A DNA stretch of 64,000 nucleotides, taken from positions 124,001-188,000 of the forward strand of contig JAEWFA010000065.1 of the NCBI GenBank assembly GCA_023389055.1, read 5' to 3'. Source of the stretch: Pseudomonadota bacterium. Its GTDB lineage: Bacteria > Pseudomonadota > Gammaproteobacteria > Burkholderiales > Burkholderiaceae_E. Shown piece by piece: positions 7,922 through 16,319 of the stretch (position 1 is its first letter; each line of letters begins with the position of its first letter). The translations under genes and the position numbers were made by a program. Under the pieces are notes generated by a model. It made no database searches, was not told the DNA's origin, and saw nothing but the letters and a program-made list of their open reading frames with translations.

Positions 7922-10497
7922 GCCTGTCGCGAAGCCTGCGCGGCGTCGCGCCGAAGCCGGGGGTGCGGCGCGCGATCGGCATACTCGGCGTGCTGTTCCT
8001 CGCGTCGATGGCGTGGACGGCACTGCGCTCCGGGGAGATGCTCGGCACTGCCGCGCTCGCAGCGTTTGCGGGATTGCTGCTGTGGCTGCTGCTGCACCAG
8101 TTGCTGCAGCTAGGCGCGGCGCGCGACGCGCTCGAGGCCTCGCGCCAGCGCTTCGCGCTCGCGGTCGCCGGCTCCGACGACGGCATCTGGGACTGGGACT
8201 TCGTCACGCAGCGCGTCTATCTGTCGGCGCGCGCGCGCGAGCTGCTCGGCGTCCCGGACAGCGACGAGGTCCAGTCGAAAGATTCGCTCTTCCAGCGCGT
8301 GCGCATGCACGACGACGACGTGCAGGGGCGCGACGCGGCGCTCGAGGCGCACCTGAAGGGGACGACGCCGGCCTTCGAGGGCGAGTATCGCGTGACGCAC
8401 CCGGACGGTTCGATCCGCTGGATCCACGTGCGCGGCGTGTGCATTCGCGACGACGCCGGAAGCCCGCTTCGGATCGCCGGCTCGATCAGCGACATCGATG
8501 CGCGCAAGCGCGCCGAGCAGGCGTTGCGGAAGTCCGAGGAGCGCTATGCGATCGCGATGATCGGAATGAACGTCGCGCACTGGGTCTGGGACGTGCACAG
8601 CGACGACGTCTTCGCCTCGAAGAACCTCGCCACGATGGTCGGGCTGACGCCCGAAACGCTGCCAGTGAAGGGAAGCGACTGGCTCAGCTCGGTGCCGCTG
8701 CACCCCGACGACCGGCGGCTGCTCGTCGACGCGGTCGACGAGCACCTGGCGGGCCGCACGCCGCGCATCGACGTGGAGTATCGCGTGCTCGATCGCTCCA
8801 GCGGCGCGTATCGATGGGTGCAGACGCGCGGGCAGTGCTTCCGCGACGAGCTCGGTCGCGCGCAGCGCGTCGCCGGCGCGACCGTCGACATCTCGGAGCG
8901 CAAGCGTACGCAGGAGGCGCTGCGCCAGAGCGAGCAGGCGCTGCGCGAGTCCGAGGAGCGCTACCAGCTCGCCGTCGACGGCGCCAACGAAGGGCTCTGG
9001 GACTGGGACCTGCCGTCGGACCAGCTGTACCTGTCGCCGCGCGCGCAGCAGGTGCTTTCGCTCGAAGGCGGCGGCGAACCGCGGCGTCTACGTCGCGACT
9101 GGATCGCACTGGCAACCTATCATCCGGACGACATGCCGCGCACCCGCGAGGCACTGCGCGCCCACCTGCAGGGAAGTACGCCGCACTTCGACGTCGAGTA
9201 CCGGTTGCGTCACGCCGACGGCACCTGGCACTGGTACCGCCAGCACGGCATCGCGCTGCGCGACCAGAAGGGGCGCGCCTACCGGATGGCAGGCTCGATG
9301 GAGGACGTCACCGATCGCAAGAACGCCGAGGCCGATCGCGATCGTCTCGAGAAGCAGTTGCGACAGGTGCAGAAGCTCGAGGCGATGGGCACGCTCGCCG
9401 GCGGCATCGCGCACGACTTCAACAACATCCTCGCGGCGATTCTCGGCTACGGCGAGATGGCGCAGAAGGACGCCCCCGAGGGTACCGAGCTGCGCCGCCA
9501 CATCGACGCGACGCTGAGTGCGGGGATGCGCGCGAAGTCGCTCGTCGAGCGCATCCTCGCCTTCAGCCGCAGCGGGATGGGCGAGCAGACGCCCGTGCAC
9601 GTCGAGTCGGTGGTCTCCGAGGTGCTCGACCAGGTTTCGGCGTCGCTGCCGCGCGGCATCCGGCTCGAGCGCATGCTCGACGCCGGCGACGCAGCCGTCC
9701 TCGGCGATGCGACGCAGATCCACCAGGTGGTGATGAACCTTTGTGCGAACGCGGTACAGGCGGTCGGCGCGAAGGGAACGGTCTGCGTCAGCGTCGACAC
9801 GGTCGATCTCGACGCCCCCCGGTGCGTCACGACGAGCCAACTCGGCGTCGGGCCCTATGTCCGATTGCTCGTCTGCGACAGCGGCGTCGGCATTGCGCCG
9901 CGCCTGCTCGAGCGCATCTTCGATCCGTTCTTCACCACCCGCGACATCGGCGTGGGCACCGGCCTGGGCCTGTCTCTCGTTCACGGCATCGTCACCGACC
10001 TGGGCGGCGGCATCGACGTCGCCAGCAGTCCCGGCGAGGGCACGTCGATGACCGTCTACCTGCCGCGCGAGAAAGCGCTCGTCGTGGCGCCTCAGGTCGA
10101 CGAGGAGCCGGTGGAACTGGGCAACGGACAGACCGTGCTGCTCGTCGACGACGAAGTGCCGCTCGTGCGCCTGGACGAGGAGCTGCTCGCGCAGCTCGGC
10201 TACGAGCCGGTCGGCTTCGACTCGAGCGTGCAGGCGCTCGAGTGCTTCCGCGCCGAGCCGAAGCGCTTCGACCTGGTGCTCTCGGACGAGGCGATGCCGG
10301 GCATGACGGGCTCCGAGCTGGCGCAGCAGATCCGGTCGATCCGGCCTGAAATCCCGATTCTCCTGATGAGCGGATACGTCAGTGCTGCGCTGGCTGCGCG
10401 AGCGAAAGATCTCGACGTCGTCGAGATCCTCGGCAAGCCGCTCGCGTCGCGCGACATCGCGCGCAGCCTGGCAAACGCGCTGCGCACGACGGCCTGA
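7918..10497 (+). CDS. Hybrid histidine kinase with three PAS domains and C-terminal receiver
   Basis: An 859-residue sensor kinase. Two hydrophobic helices lie near residues 19-63 with almost no periplasmic loop. Three PAS_3-type domains follow, each marked by WDWD or WVWD and a PAC tail (residues about 75-200, 205-330, 345-465). The HisKA motif is GGIAHDFNNIL with His499. The HATPase region shows NLCANAVQA, DSGVGI and TGLGLSLVHGIV. A receiver occupies 738-855 with Asp744-Asp745, phospho-acceptor Asp790 (LVLSDEAMPGMTG) and Lys in ILGKPL. The input is probably cytosolic redox, ligand or light sensing by the PAS domains. It is coupled to the pseudo-receiver before it and divergent from the OmpR-type regulator. 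Confidence 0.92.
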   Translation: MSLSRSLRGVAPKPGVRRAIGILGVLFLASMAWTALRSGEMLGTAALAAFAGLLLWLLLHQLLQLGAARDALEASRQRFALAVAGSDDGIWDWDFVTQRVYLSARARELLGVPDSDEVQSKDSLFQRVRMHDDDVQGRDAALEAHLKGTTPAFEGEYRVTHPDGSIRWIHVRGVCIRDDAGSPLRIAGSISDIDARKRAEQALRKSEERYAIAMIGMNVAHWVWDVHSDDVFASKNLATMVGLTPETLPVKGSDWLSSVPLHPDDRRLLVDAVDEHLAGRTPRIDVEYRVLDRSSGAYRWVQTRGQCFRDELGRAQRVAGATVDISERKRTQEALRQSEQALRESEERYQLAVDGANEGLWDWDLPSDQLYLSPRAQQVLSLEGGGEPRRLRRDWIALATYHPDDMPRTREALRAHLQGSTPHFDVEYRLRHADGTWHWYRQHGIALRDQKGRAYRMAGSMEDVTDRKNAEADRDRLEKQLRQVQKLEAMGTLAGGIAHDFNNILAAILGYGEMAQKDAPEGTELRRHIDATLSAGMRAKSLVERILAFSRSGMGEQTPVHVESVVSEVLDQVSASLPRGIRLERMLDAGDAAVLGDATQIHQVVMNLCANAVQAVGAKGTVCVSVDTVDLDAPRCVTTSQLGVGPYVRLLVCDSGVGIAPRLLERIFDPFFTTRDIGVGTGLGLSLVHGIVTDLGGGIDVASSPGEGTSMTVYLPREKALVVAPQVDEEPVELGNGQTVLLVDDEVPLVRLDEELLAQLGYEPVGFDSSVQALECFRAEPKRFDLVLSDEAMPGMTGSELAQQIRSIRPEIPILLMSGYVSAALAARAKDLDVVEILGKPLASRDIARSLANALRTTA

Positions 10498-10617
10498 GCG
10501 TCGCCGGCATTGCTGCCGGACGGTTCATTTCAGCTGCAACTCCTTCGCACGGCGATGAAATTCCGACGCAACGGTGGCGCGCGACGATGAGTCATCGAAA
10601 ACGAGGAGTCGAAGGCC

Positions 10618-10893
10618 ATGCAATCCATCGATTTCGACCGGGCGGCCCGATCGCTCGCCAGGCATTCGCTTCTGCGCATTCGCGGTGGCCGCGGCCAGAC
10701 CGTGATGGTTCTCGAAGGACTCGTGTGGATCACGCAGGACGGCGATCGGCGCGACATCTTCCTCGGCGACGGAGAGCTGTTCACGCTGGACGGCTCCGCG
10801 ATGGCGCTCGTGCAGGCGCTCGAGGACTCGCGAATCCTCGTCCTCGCCCCCGCACCGTCTGCACAGCTCGTGACTACTTCCGCATCGCCCTGA
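10618..10893 (+). CDS. DUF2917 domain protein (first copy)
   Basis: A 91-residue protein whose core LLRIRGGRGQTVMVLEGLVWITQDGDRRDIFLGDGELFTLDGSAMALVQAL is the DUF2917 pattern, a short beta-rich domain that looks like a small cupin-like barrel. No signal peptide or membrane segment is seen. ATG at 10618 is preceded by GAGGAGTC. Its last 20 bp overlap the 3' end of the DUF937 gene on the other strand. A close paralogue lies at 11600, and both share the ...VLEGLVW(I/V)TQD core. Function unknown. Confidence 0.8.
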   Translation: MQSIDFDRAARSLARHSLLRIRGGRGQTVMVLEGLVWITQDGDRRDIFLGDGELFTLDGSAMALVQALEDSRILVLAPAPSAQLVTTSASP

Positions 10894-11422
10894 GGATGTC
10901 GTCGAGCGGATTGCCGTTGCCGTCGGTGTCGAACATCGACGCGAGTCCGCCCAGCCCGCCGAGACTGCCGAGCAGCCCGCCGCCTTGCGCCGGCGCGCTG
11001 CCGGCGGCTTGGCTGCCGCCGCCCTGCTTGGACACGTAGCCGGCGACGAGCATCGCGATCATCGGCAGCATGCGTCGCAACAACGACGGGTCCAGCCCCG
11101 ACTGCGACGAGGCCTGCTGCGCGACGGATCGGCTGACGTCCTTGGAGCCGAAGATCTGCCCGAGGATGTCATTGCCGCGGCTCGGGTCGGTCGGCTGGGG
11201 CGAGACGACGTCGTCGAGCAGGCTGCCGCCGCCCAGGCGGCCGAGCAGTTGCTCGAGCCCTTCGCTGCCCTGCGCCCCCGATTCCGCCTGCCTGCGGAAA
11301 CCTCCCAGGATCGCCGGCAGCAGCGCTTCGACGCCGCCCGCCGCCTGCGACTCGTCGACGCCGAGCTCTCGGGCGATCGACTGCAGCGCACCCGTACGCG
11401 CGAGGAGGTCGGTGATCGGCAT
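10874..11422 (-). CDS. DUF937 domain protein
   Basis: A 182-residue protein matching DUF937: the N-terminal helix pair DLLARTGALQSIARELGVDESQAAGGVEALLPAILGGF, then LLGRLGGGSLLDDV and SQSGLDPSLLRRMLPMIAMLV. The C-terminal 50 residues are rich in Gly, Gln and Ala (KQGGGSQAAGSAPAQGGGLL) and end in DTDGNGNPLDDILRAMRK, an acidic loop that could bind a cation. It resembles the YidB family; no biochemical role is known to me. ATG at 11422 follows a CCAGAGAAAGCC-type leader. It sits between the two DUF2917 genes on the opposite strand. Confidence 0.85.
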   Translation of the reverse strand: MPITDLLARTGALQSIARELGVDESQAAGGVEALLPAILGGFRRQAESGAQGSEGLEQLLGRLGGGSLLDDVVSPQPTDPSRGNDILGQIFGSKDVSRSVAQQASSQSGLDPSLLRRMLPMIAMLVAGYVSKQGGGSQAAGSAPAQGGGLLGSLGGLGGLASMFDTDGNGNPLDDILRAMRK

Positions 11423-11599
11423 GGCTTTCTCTGGAGATCGGCGGATCGGCGAATCGTACCCCGCCGGTGCGGCGCGACCCGATTCCACGGTCGGCCTCGG
11501 TGTTTCATGTGAAATTTTTCCCAAGTGCCGTGAAACGAACGTGCAATCGCGGCCGAAGACGATGGCGACTCGGACAAGTCGTTCGCGGGAGTCGTCACC

Positions 11600-11908
11600 A
11601 TGTACTTCGATGAAATCGCACCGGCGGCGCGGACCCTTTCGAAGGATGCGCTGATGCGCATCCGGAAGGGGCACGGACAGGTCGTCACCGTTCTCGAAGG
11701 CCTCGTCTGGGTCACGCAGGACGCGCATCCGCGCGACACGTTCCTGGCCGACGGCGAATCGATGCAGCTCGAGGGCTCGCGCATGACCGTCGTGCAGGCA
11801 CTGCAGGACACGCGCCTGATCGTGCTTGCGCCGCCCGCGGAAGTGGTCGTTCCGCGCGCCCGCAGCGCGAGCGCAGACGGCAACCGCATGCCGGCGTTCG
11901 CGACATGA
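11600..11908 (+). CDS. DUF2917 domain protein (second copy), coupled to RND operon
   Basis: A 102-residue paralogue of the protein at 10618, with the same core LMRIRKGHGQVVTVLEGLVWVTQDAHPRDTFLADGESMQLEGSRMTVVQALQD and a longer polar tail. The two copies differ mostly at their ends, suggesting an old local duplication around the DUF937 gene. ATG at 11600 starts 19 bp after GGGAG. Its stop overlaps the ATG of the efflux adaptor at 11905, so it is likely the first gene of the RND operon. Whether it senses efflux substrates or simply shares the promoter is not known. Confidence 0.8.
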   Translation: MYFDEIAPAARTLSKDALMRIRKGHGQVVTVLEGLVWVTQDAHPRDTFLADGESMQLEGSRMTVVQALQDTRLIVLAPPAEVVVPRARSASADGNRMPAFAT

Positions 11909-13098
11909 ACGCGCGCAGGCGTCTCGCAGGGCCGGTCGCGCTTGCCGGCCTGCTCGCGGCAGCCGGCGCCTGGGTCTCGTACGAGAACCCGGTCGGTGCG
12001 ACCGCGCAGCAGAAGGCTACGACGCAGGACGCGATGCCGGTCAGCGTCGCGGAGGTGGTCGAGCGCTCGGTCACCGAATGGGACGAATTCTCCGGGCGGC
12101 TCGAGGCCGTCGATGAGGTCGAGGTTCGCCCGCGCGTTGCCGGCTACATCGACGCCGTGAAGTTCGAGCCGGGATCGTTCGTCGAGAAGGGCGACACGCT
12201 GTTCGTCATCGACCCGCGACCTTTCGCGACGGCGGTTGCGCGCGCCGAGGCGTCGCTTGCAGCGGCCCGTGCGCGGCTGGTGCTGACCGCTTCGGAGTTG
12301 GGGCGCGCGCAGCGACTGCTCGATGACCGCGCGATCGCACGCCGCGAGTTCGACGAACGCGAAAACGCGCACCGCGAAGCGCAGGCGGCCGTGCAGGGCG
12401 CGCAGGCCGCGCTCGACAGCGCGCGTCTCGAGTTGGGCTACACCCGCATCACCGCGCCGATTTCGGGTCGTGTGGGACGCGCCGAGGTCACCGTAGGCAA
12501 CCTCGTGGGCGCGGGCGCCGGCGGGCCCCGGCTGACGACGATTCTCTCGGACACGCCGATCTACGCGACCTTCGAAGTCGACGAACGCAGCTTCCTTCGA
12601 TACGCGGCCCACGCCGGCGCGGAGGGCGTCGAGGCCGGGTCCGACTCGGTGCCGATCTTCCTCGGACTCGCCGACGAGAGCGGACACCCGCACCGTGGAC
12701 GCCTGGAGTTCGTCGACAACCGGATCGATCCGCGCTCGGGGACGATCCTGCTGCGCGCCGTGTTCGACAACGCCGACGGGCGGCTGAAGCCCGGGATGTA
12801 CGCGCGGCTGAAGGTCGGCGGCTCGGGTTCGAGCGACGCACTGCTCGTCGCCGACCGTGCGATCGGAACCGACCAGAGCAAACGCTATGTCCTCGTCGTC
12901 GGTGAAGGCGACCAGCTGCAGTGGCGCGAAGTGAAGCTCGGCCCGATGGCCCAGGGGCTGCGTGTCGTGCGCGAGGGGCTGCATCCGGGCGAGCGCGTCG
13001 TCGTCAACGGCCTGCAGCGGGTCCGGCCCGGGATGCGCGTGGCGCCGCAGGCGGTCGCGATGGCCGAGGTGGGCGCGACGGCGGGGAACGCGCGATGA
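11905..13098 (+). CDS. RND efflux periplasmic adaptor (MexE-like)
   Basis: A 397-residue membrane fusion protein. An N-terminal signal or anchor (VALAGLLAAAGAWVSY) is followed by the beta-barrel/lipoyl start VRPRVAGYIDAVKFEPGSFVEKGDTLFVIDPRPF, an alpha-hairpin coiled coil (about residues 105-180), the second lipoyl half LGYTRITAPISGRVGRAEVTVGNLV, and the barrel and membrane-proximal domains (VDERSFLRY ... GMYARLKVG ... VLVVGEGDQLQWREVKLG). It links the inner-membrane pump to the outer-membrane channel. The sequence is closest in style to MexE of the MexEF-OprN group. It is coupled by ATGA overlaps to the gene before and the pump after. Confidence 0.92.
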   Translation: MNARRRLAGPVALAGLLAAAGAWVSYENPVGATAQQKATTQDAMPVSVAEVVERSVTEWDEFSGRLEAVDEVEVRPRVAGYIDAVKFEPGSFVEKGDTLFVIDPRPFATAVARAEASLAAARARLVLTASELGRAQRLLDDRAIARREFDERENAHREAQAAVQGAQAALDSARLELGYTRITAPISGRVGRAEVTVGNLVGAGAGGPRLTTILSDTPIYATFEVDERSFLRYAAHAGAEGVEAGSDSVPIFLGLADESGHPHRGRLEFVDNRIDPRSGTILLRAVFDNADGRLKPGMYARLKVGGSGSSDALLVADRAIGTDQSKRYVLVVGEGDQLQWREVKLGPMAQGLRVVREGLHPGERVVVNGLQRVRPGMRVAPQAVAMAEVGATAGNAR

Positions 13099-16000
13099 AG
13101 CTGCCGCATTGGTTCATCGACCGGCCGATCCTCGCCGCAGTCCTGTCGATCCTCGTCTTCCTCGCCGGCGCGATCGGCATCTGGAACCTGCCCGTGTCGG
13201 AGTACCCGGAGGTCGCGCCGCCTGCGATCGTGGTGAACGCGAGCTACCCGGGCGCGAACCCGAAGGTGATCGCCGAAACCGTCGCGTCTCCGCTCGAGGA
13301 GGCCATCAACGGCGTCGACGGGATGCTCTACGTGGGTTCGCAGGCGAGCGCCGACGGCAAGCTCGCGATCACCGTGACCTTCGCGCTGGGCACCGATCCC
13401 GACCTGGCGCAGCAACTGGTGCAGAACCGCGTCTCGCAGGCGCTGCCGCGCCTGCCCGAGGAAGTGCGCCGGCTGGGCGTGACGACCGCGAAGAGCTCGC
13501 CCGACCTGCTGCTCGTCGTGCATCTGGTTTCGCCGAACGGGCGCTACGACGTCAATTACCTGCGCAACTACGCGGTTCTCAACGTGCGCGACGTGCTCGG
13601 GCGCATCGAAGGTGCCGGCCAGGTGCAGGTGTTCGGCGCCGGCGACTATTCGATGCGCGTCTGGCTCGATCCGACCAAGGTCGCCGCGCGCGGCCTGACC
13701 GCTTCGGACATCGCGGCCGCGATCCGCGAGCAGAACGCCAATGTCGCTGCCGGCGTCGTCGGCGCGTCGCCGTCGCTTCCCGGAGTCGACTACCAGATGC
13801 CCGTGCATGCACGCGGGCGGCTGACGAGCGAACAGGAGTTCGGCGACATCGTCGTCAAGGTCTCGCCCGACGGCGCGGTCACGCGCCTTCGCGACGTCGC
13901 CCGCGTCGAACTGGGCGCCGAAGACTACTCGTTGCGCAGCCTGCTCGACAACCAGCCGGCTGTCGCGATCGCGATTTTCCAGGCACCGGGCTCCAACGCG
14001 ATCCAGGTCGCCGACGGCGTGCGCCAGGCGATGGCCGAGCTCGGGCGCGCGATGCCCGAAGGCGTCGAGTGGCGAATCGTCTACGACACCACGCGCTTCG
14101 TGAAGAGCTCGATCGACGAGGTGGTCAAGACGCTGCTCGAGGCGGTGCTGCTCGTCGTCGTCGTCGTCATCGTGTTCCTGAAGACGTGGCGTGCTTCGAT
14201 CATTCCGCTGATCGCAGTGCCGGTATCGATCGTGGGAACCTTTGCGCCGATGCTCGCGTTCGGATTCTCGATCAACGCGCTGACGCTGTTCGGGCTCGTG
14301 CTGGCGATCGGCATCGTCGTCGACGATGCGATCGTCGTCGTCGAGAACGTCGAACGAAACATCGAAGGGGGTCTCGCGCCGCGCGAGGCGACCTATCGCG
14401 CGATGGAGGAAGTCAGCGGACCGATCGTCGCGATCGGCCTCGTGCTCGTTGCGGTGTTCGTCCCGCTCGCCTTCGTCCCCGGGCTCACCGGGCAGTTCTA
14501 CCGCCAGTTCGCGCTGACGATCGCGATCTCGACCGTGATCTCGACCTTCAACTCGTTGACGTTGTCGCCGGCGCTCGCGGCCCTGCTGCTCAAGCCGCGC
14601 GGCGAACGCAACGACCGGCTCGGCGCCGCGATGGAGCGCAGCCTCGGCTGGTTCTTCCGCGGCTTCGACCGCGTCTTCGGCCGCGCATCGACCGCCTACG
14701 GTGGCGCGGTCTCGCGCGTGCTCGGGCACAAGGCGGCGGCGATGGGCGTCTATGTCGTGCTGGTGGGATTGGCGATCTTCGCTTTCCAGATGGTCCCGCG
14801 CGGATTCGTTCCCCCGCAGGACAAGCAGTACCTGGTCGGCTTCGCCCAGCTGCCCGACGGCGCCTCCCTCGACCGGACCGACGAGGTGATCCGCCGGATG
14901 TCGAAGATCGCGCTCGAGCAGCCGGGCGTCGAGTCGTCGGTGGCGTTCCCCGGCCTGTCGATCCACGGCTTCGCCAGCGCTTCGAACGCGGGCGTGGTCT
15001 TCGTCACGCTGGACTCCTTCGAAAAGCGGAAAGATCCTTCGTTGTCGGGCTTCGCGATCGCGGGCGCGCTCAATCAGAAGTTCGCCGGGATCGAGGACGC
15101 GTTCATCGCGGTGTTCCCCCCGCCTGCCGTCCCCGGACTGGGCACCATCGGCGGATTCAAGATGCAACTGGAGGATCGCCGCGCGCTCGGCTACGACGCG
15201 CTGCAGCAGGCGACCGACGCCTTCGTTGCGCGCGCCGCGCAGTCGCCCGAGCTTGCCGGCACCTTCTCGGGATACCGCAGCGACGTGCCGCAGATCCATG
15301 CCGACGTCGATCGCGTGAAGGCCAAGCAACTCGGCGTGGCCGTCGACGACGTCTTCGAGACGATGCAGATCTACCTCGGATCGCTGTACGTCAACGACTT
15401 CAACCGGTTCGGCCGCACTTACCAGGTGAAGCTGCAGGCCGACGCCGGATACCGGGCGCGCGCCGAGGACATCGGTCGGCTCGAGACCCGCAACGACCGC
15501 GGCGAGATGGTGCCGCTGTCGGCCTTGCTCGACGTGCAGCCGAGCTTCGGCCCTGATCGGGTGATGCGCTACAACGGCTACACGTCGGCGGACATCAGCG
15601 GCGCGCCGGCGCCCGGCTACAGCTCCGGGCAGGCACGCGAGGTGGCCGAGCACATCGCGCAGCAGACGCTGCCGCCCGGGATCTCGTTCGAGTGGACCGA
15701 GCTCACCTACCAGGAGATCCTCGCCGGTCATGCGGGGCTGCTCGCGTTTCCGCTCGCCGTGCTGCTCGTGTTCCTCGTGCTGGCCGCGCTGTACGAGAGC
15801 TGGACGCTGCCGCTGGCGGTGATCCTGATCGTTCCGATGACGATGCTCTCGGCGATCGCCGGGGTCTGGCTCACCGGTGGAGACAACAACGTGTTCACGC
15901 AGATCGCGCTGATCGTGCTGGTCGGCCTGGCCGCGAAGAACGCGATCCTGATCGTGGAGTTCGCGCATGCGCTCGAGCGTCGCGGCCACGACGTCGTCGA

Positions 16001-16319
16001 CGCGGCGATCGAGGCGAGCCGGCTGCGCCTGCGGCCGATCCTGATGACGTCGATCGCATTCGTGATGGGCGTCGTGCCGCTGGCGACCTCCACCGGCGCG
16101 GGCGCCGAGATGCGGCGCGCGATCGGCGTGGCGGTGTTCTACGGGATGCTCGGCGTGACGCTCTTCGGATTGGCACTCACGCCGCTCTTCTACGTGCTGT
16201 TCCGTCGGCTGGCGCAGCGTTTCGAGCGCCGGCCGCCGGCGGCGTCGCAGCCGAGCGGCGTTTCCGGTGCGACCGCGCGCGGCTACGACGCCCCGCACGA
16301 CGACCGTTCGCGAGGATGA
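13095..16319 (+). CDS. RND efflux inner-membrane pump (MexF-like, HAE1 family)
   Basis: A 1074-residue proton-driven multidrug efflux pump of normal length. The first membrane helix follows the usual WFIDRPILAAVLSILVFLAG start; the proton-relay pair Asp410-Asp411 lies in LVLAIGIVVDDAIVVVENVERN (helix 4); the second half repeats the fold after GHKAAAMGVYVVLVGLAIF and contains GLAAKNAILIVEFA. Porter-domain signatures such as NASYPGANPKVIAETVASPLEE are intact. ATG at 13095 overlaps the adaptor stop. Substrates cannot be read from sequence; relatives export chloramphenicol, quinolones and aromatic compounds. Confidence 0.95.
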   Translation: MKLPHWFIDRPILAAVLSILVFLAGAIGIWNLPVSEYPEVAPPAIVVNASYPGANPKVIAETVASPLEEAINGVDGMLYVGSQASADGKLAITVTFALGTDPDLAQQLVQNRVSQALPRLPEEVRRLGVTTAKSSPDLLLVVHLVSPNGRYDVNYLRNYAVLNVRDVLGRIEGAGQVQVFGAGDYSMRVWLDPTKVAARGLTASDIAAAIREQNANVAAGVVGASPSLPGVDYQMPVHARGRLTSEQEFGDIVVKVSPDGAVTRLRDVARVELGAEDYSLRSLLDNQPAVAIAIFQAPGSNAIQVADGVRQAMAELGRAMPEGVEWRIVYDTTRFVKSSIDEVVKTLLEAVLLVVVVVIVFLKTWRASIIPLIAVPVSIVGTFAPMLAFGFSINALTLFGLVLAIGIVVDDAIVVVENVERNIEGGLAPREATYRAMEEVSGPIVAIGLVLVAVFVPLAFVPGLTGQFYRQFALTIAISTVISTFNSLTLSPALAALLLKPRGERNDRLGAAMERSLGWFFRGFDRVFGRASTAYGGAVSRVLGHKAAAMGVYVVLVGLAIFAFQMVPRGFVPPQDKQYLVGFAQLPDGASLDRTDEVIRRMSKIALEQPGVESSVAFPGLSIHGFASASNAGVVFVTLDSFEKRKDPSLSGFAIAGALNQKFAGIEDAFIAVFPPPAVPGLGTIGGFKMQLEDRRALGYDALQQATDAFVARAAQSPELAGTFSGYRSDVPQIHADVDRVKAKQLGVAVDDVFETMQIYLGSLYVNDFNRFGRTYQVKLQADAGYRARAEDIGRLETRNDRGEMVPLSALLDVQPSFGPDRVMRYNGYTSADISGAPAPGYSSGQAREVAEHIAQQTLPPGISFEWTELTYQEILAGHAGLLAFPLAVLLVFLVLAALYESWTLPLAVILIVPMTMLSAIAGVWLTGGDNNVFTQIALIVLVGLAAKNAILIVEFAHALERRGHDVVDAAIEASRLRLRPILMTSIAFVMGVVPLATSTGAGAEMRRAIGVAVFYGMLGVTLFGLALTPLFYVLFRRLAQRFERRPPAASQPSGVSGATARGYDAPHDDRSRG

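Noticed and set aside
10504..10519. CCGGCA-TTGC-TGCCGG hairpin after the hybrid kinase considered as a terminator
   Set aside because: Short stem and no adjacent T-run; left out of the feature list.
12885..16298. A 1137-codon open frame antisense to the MexF-like pump
   Set aside because: It is Arg/Asp/His-rich with no recognisable domain and mirrors a well-supported pump. Such frames arise from GC-rich third positions.
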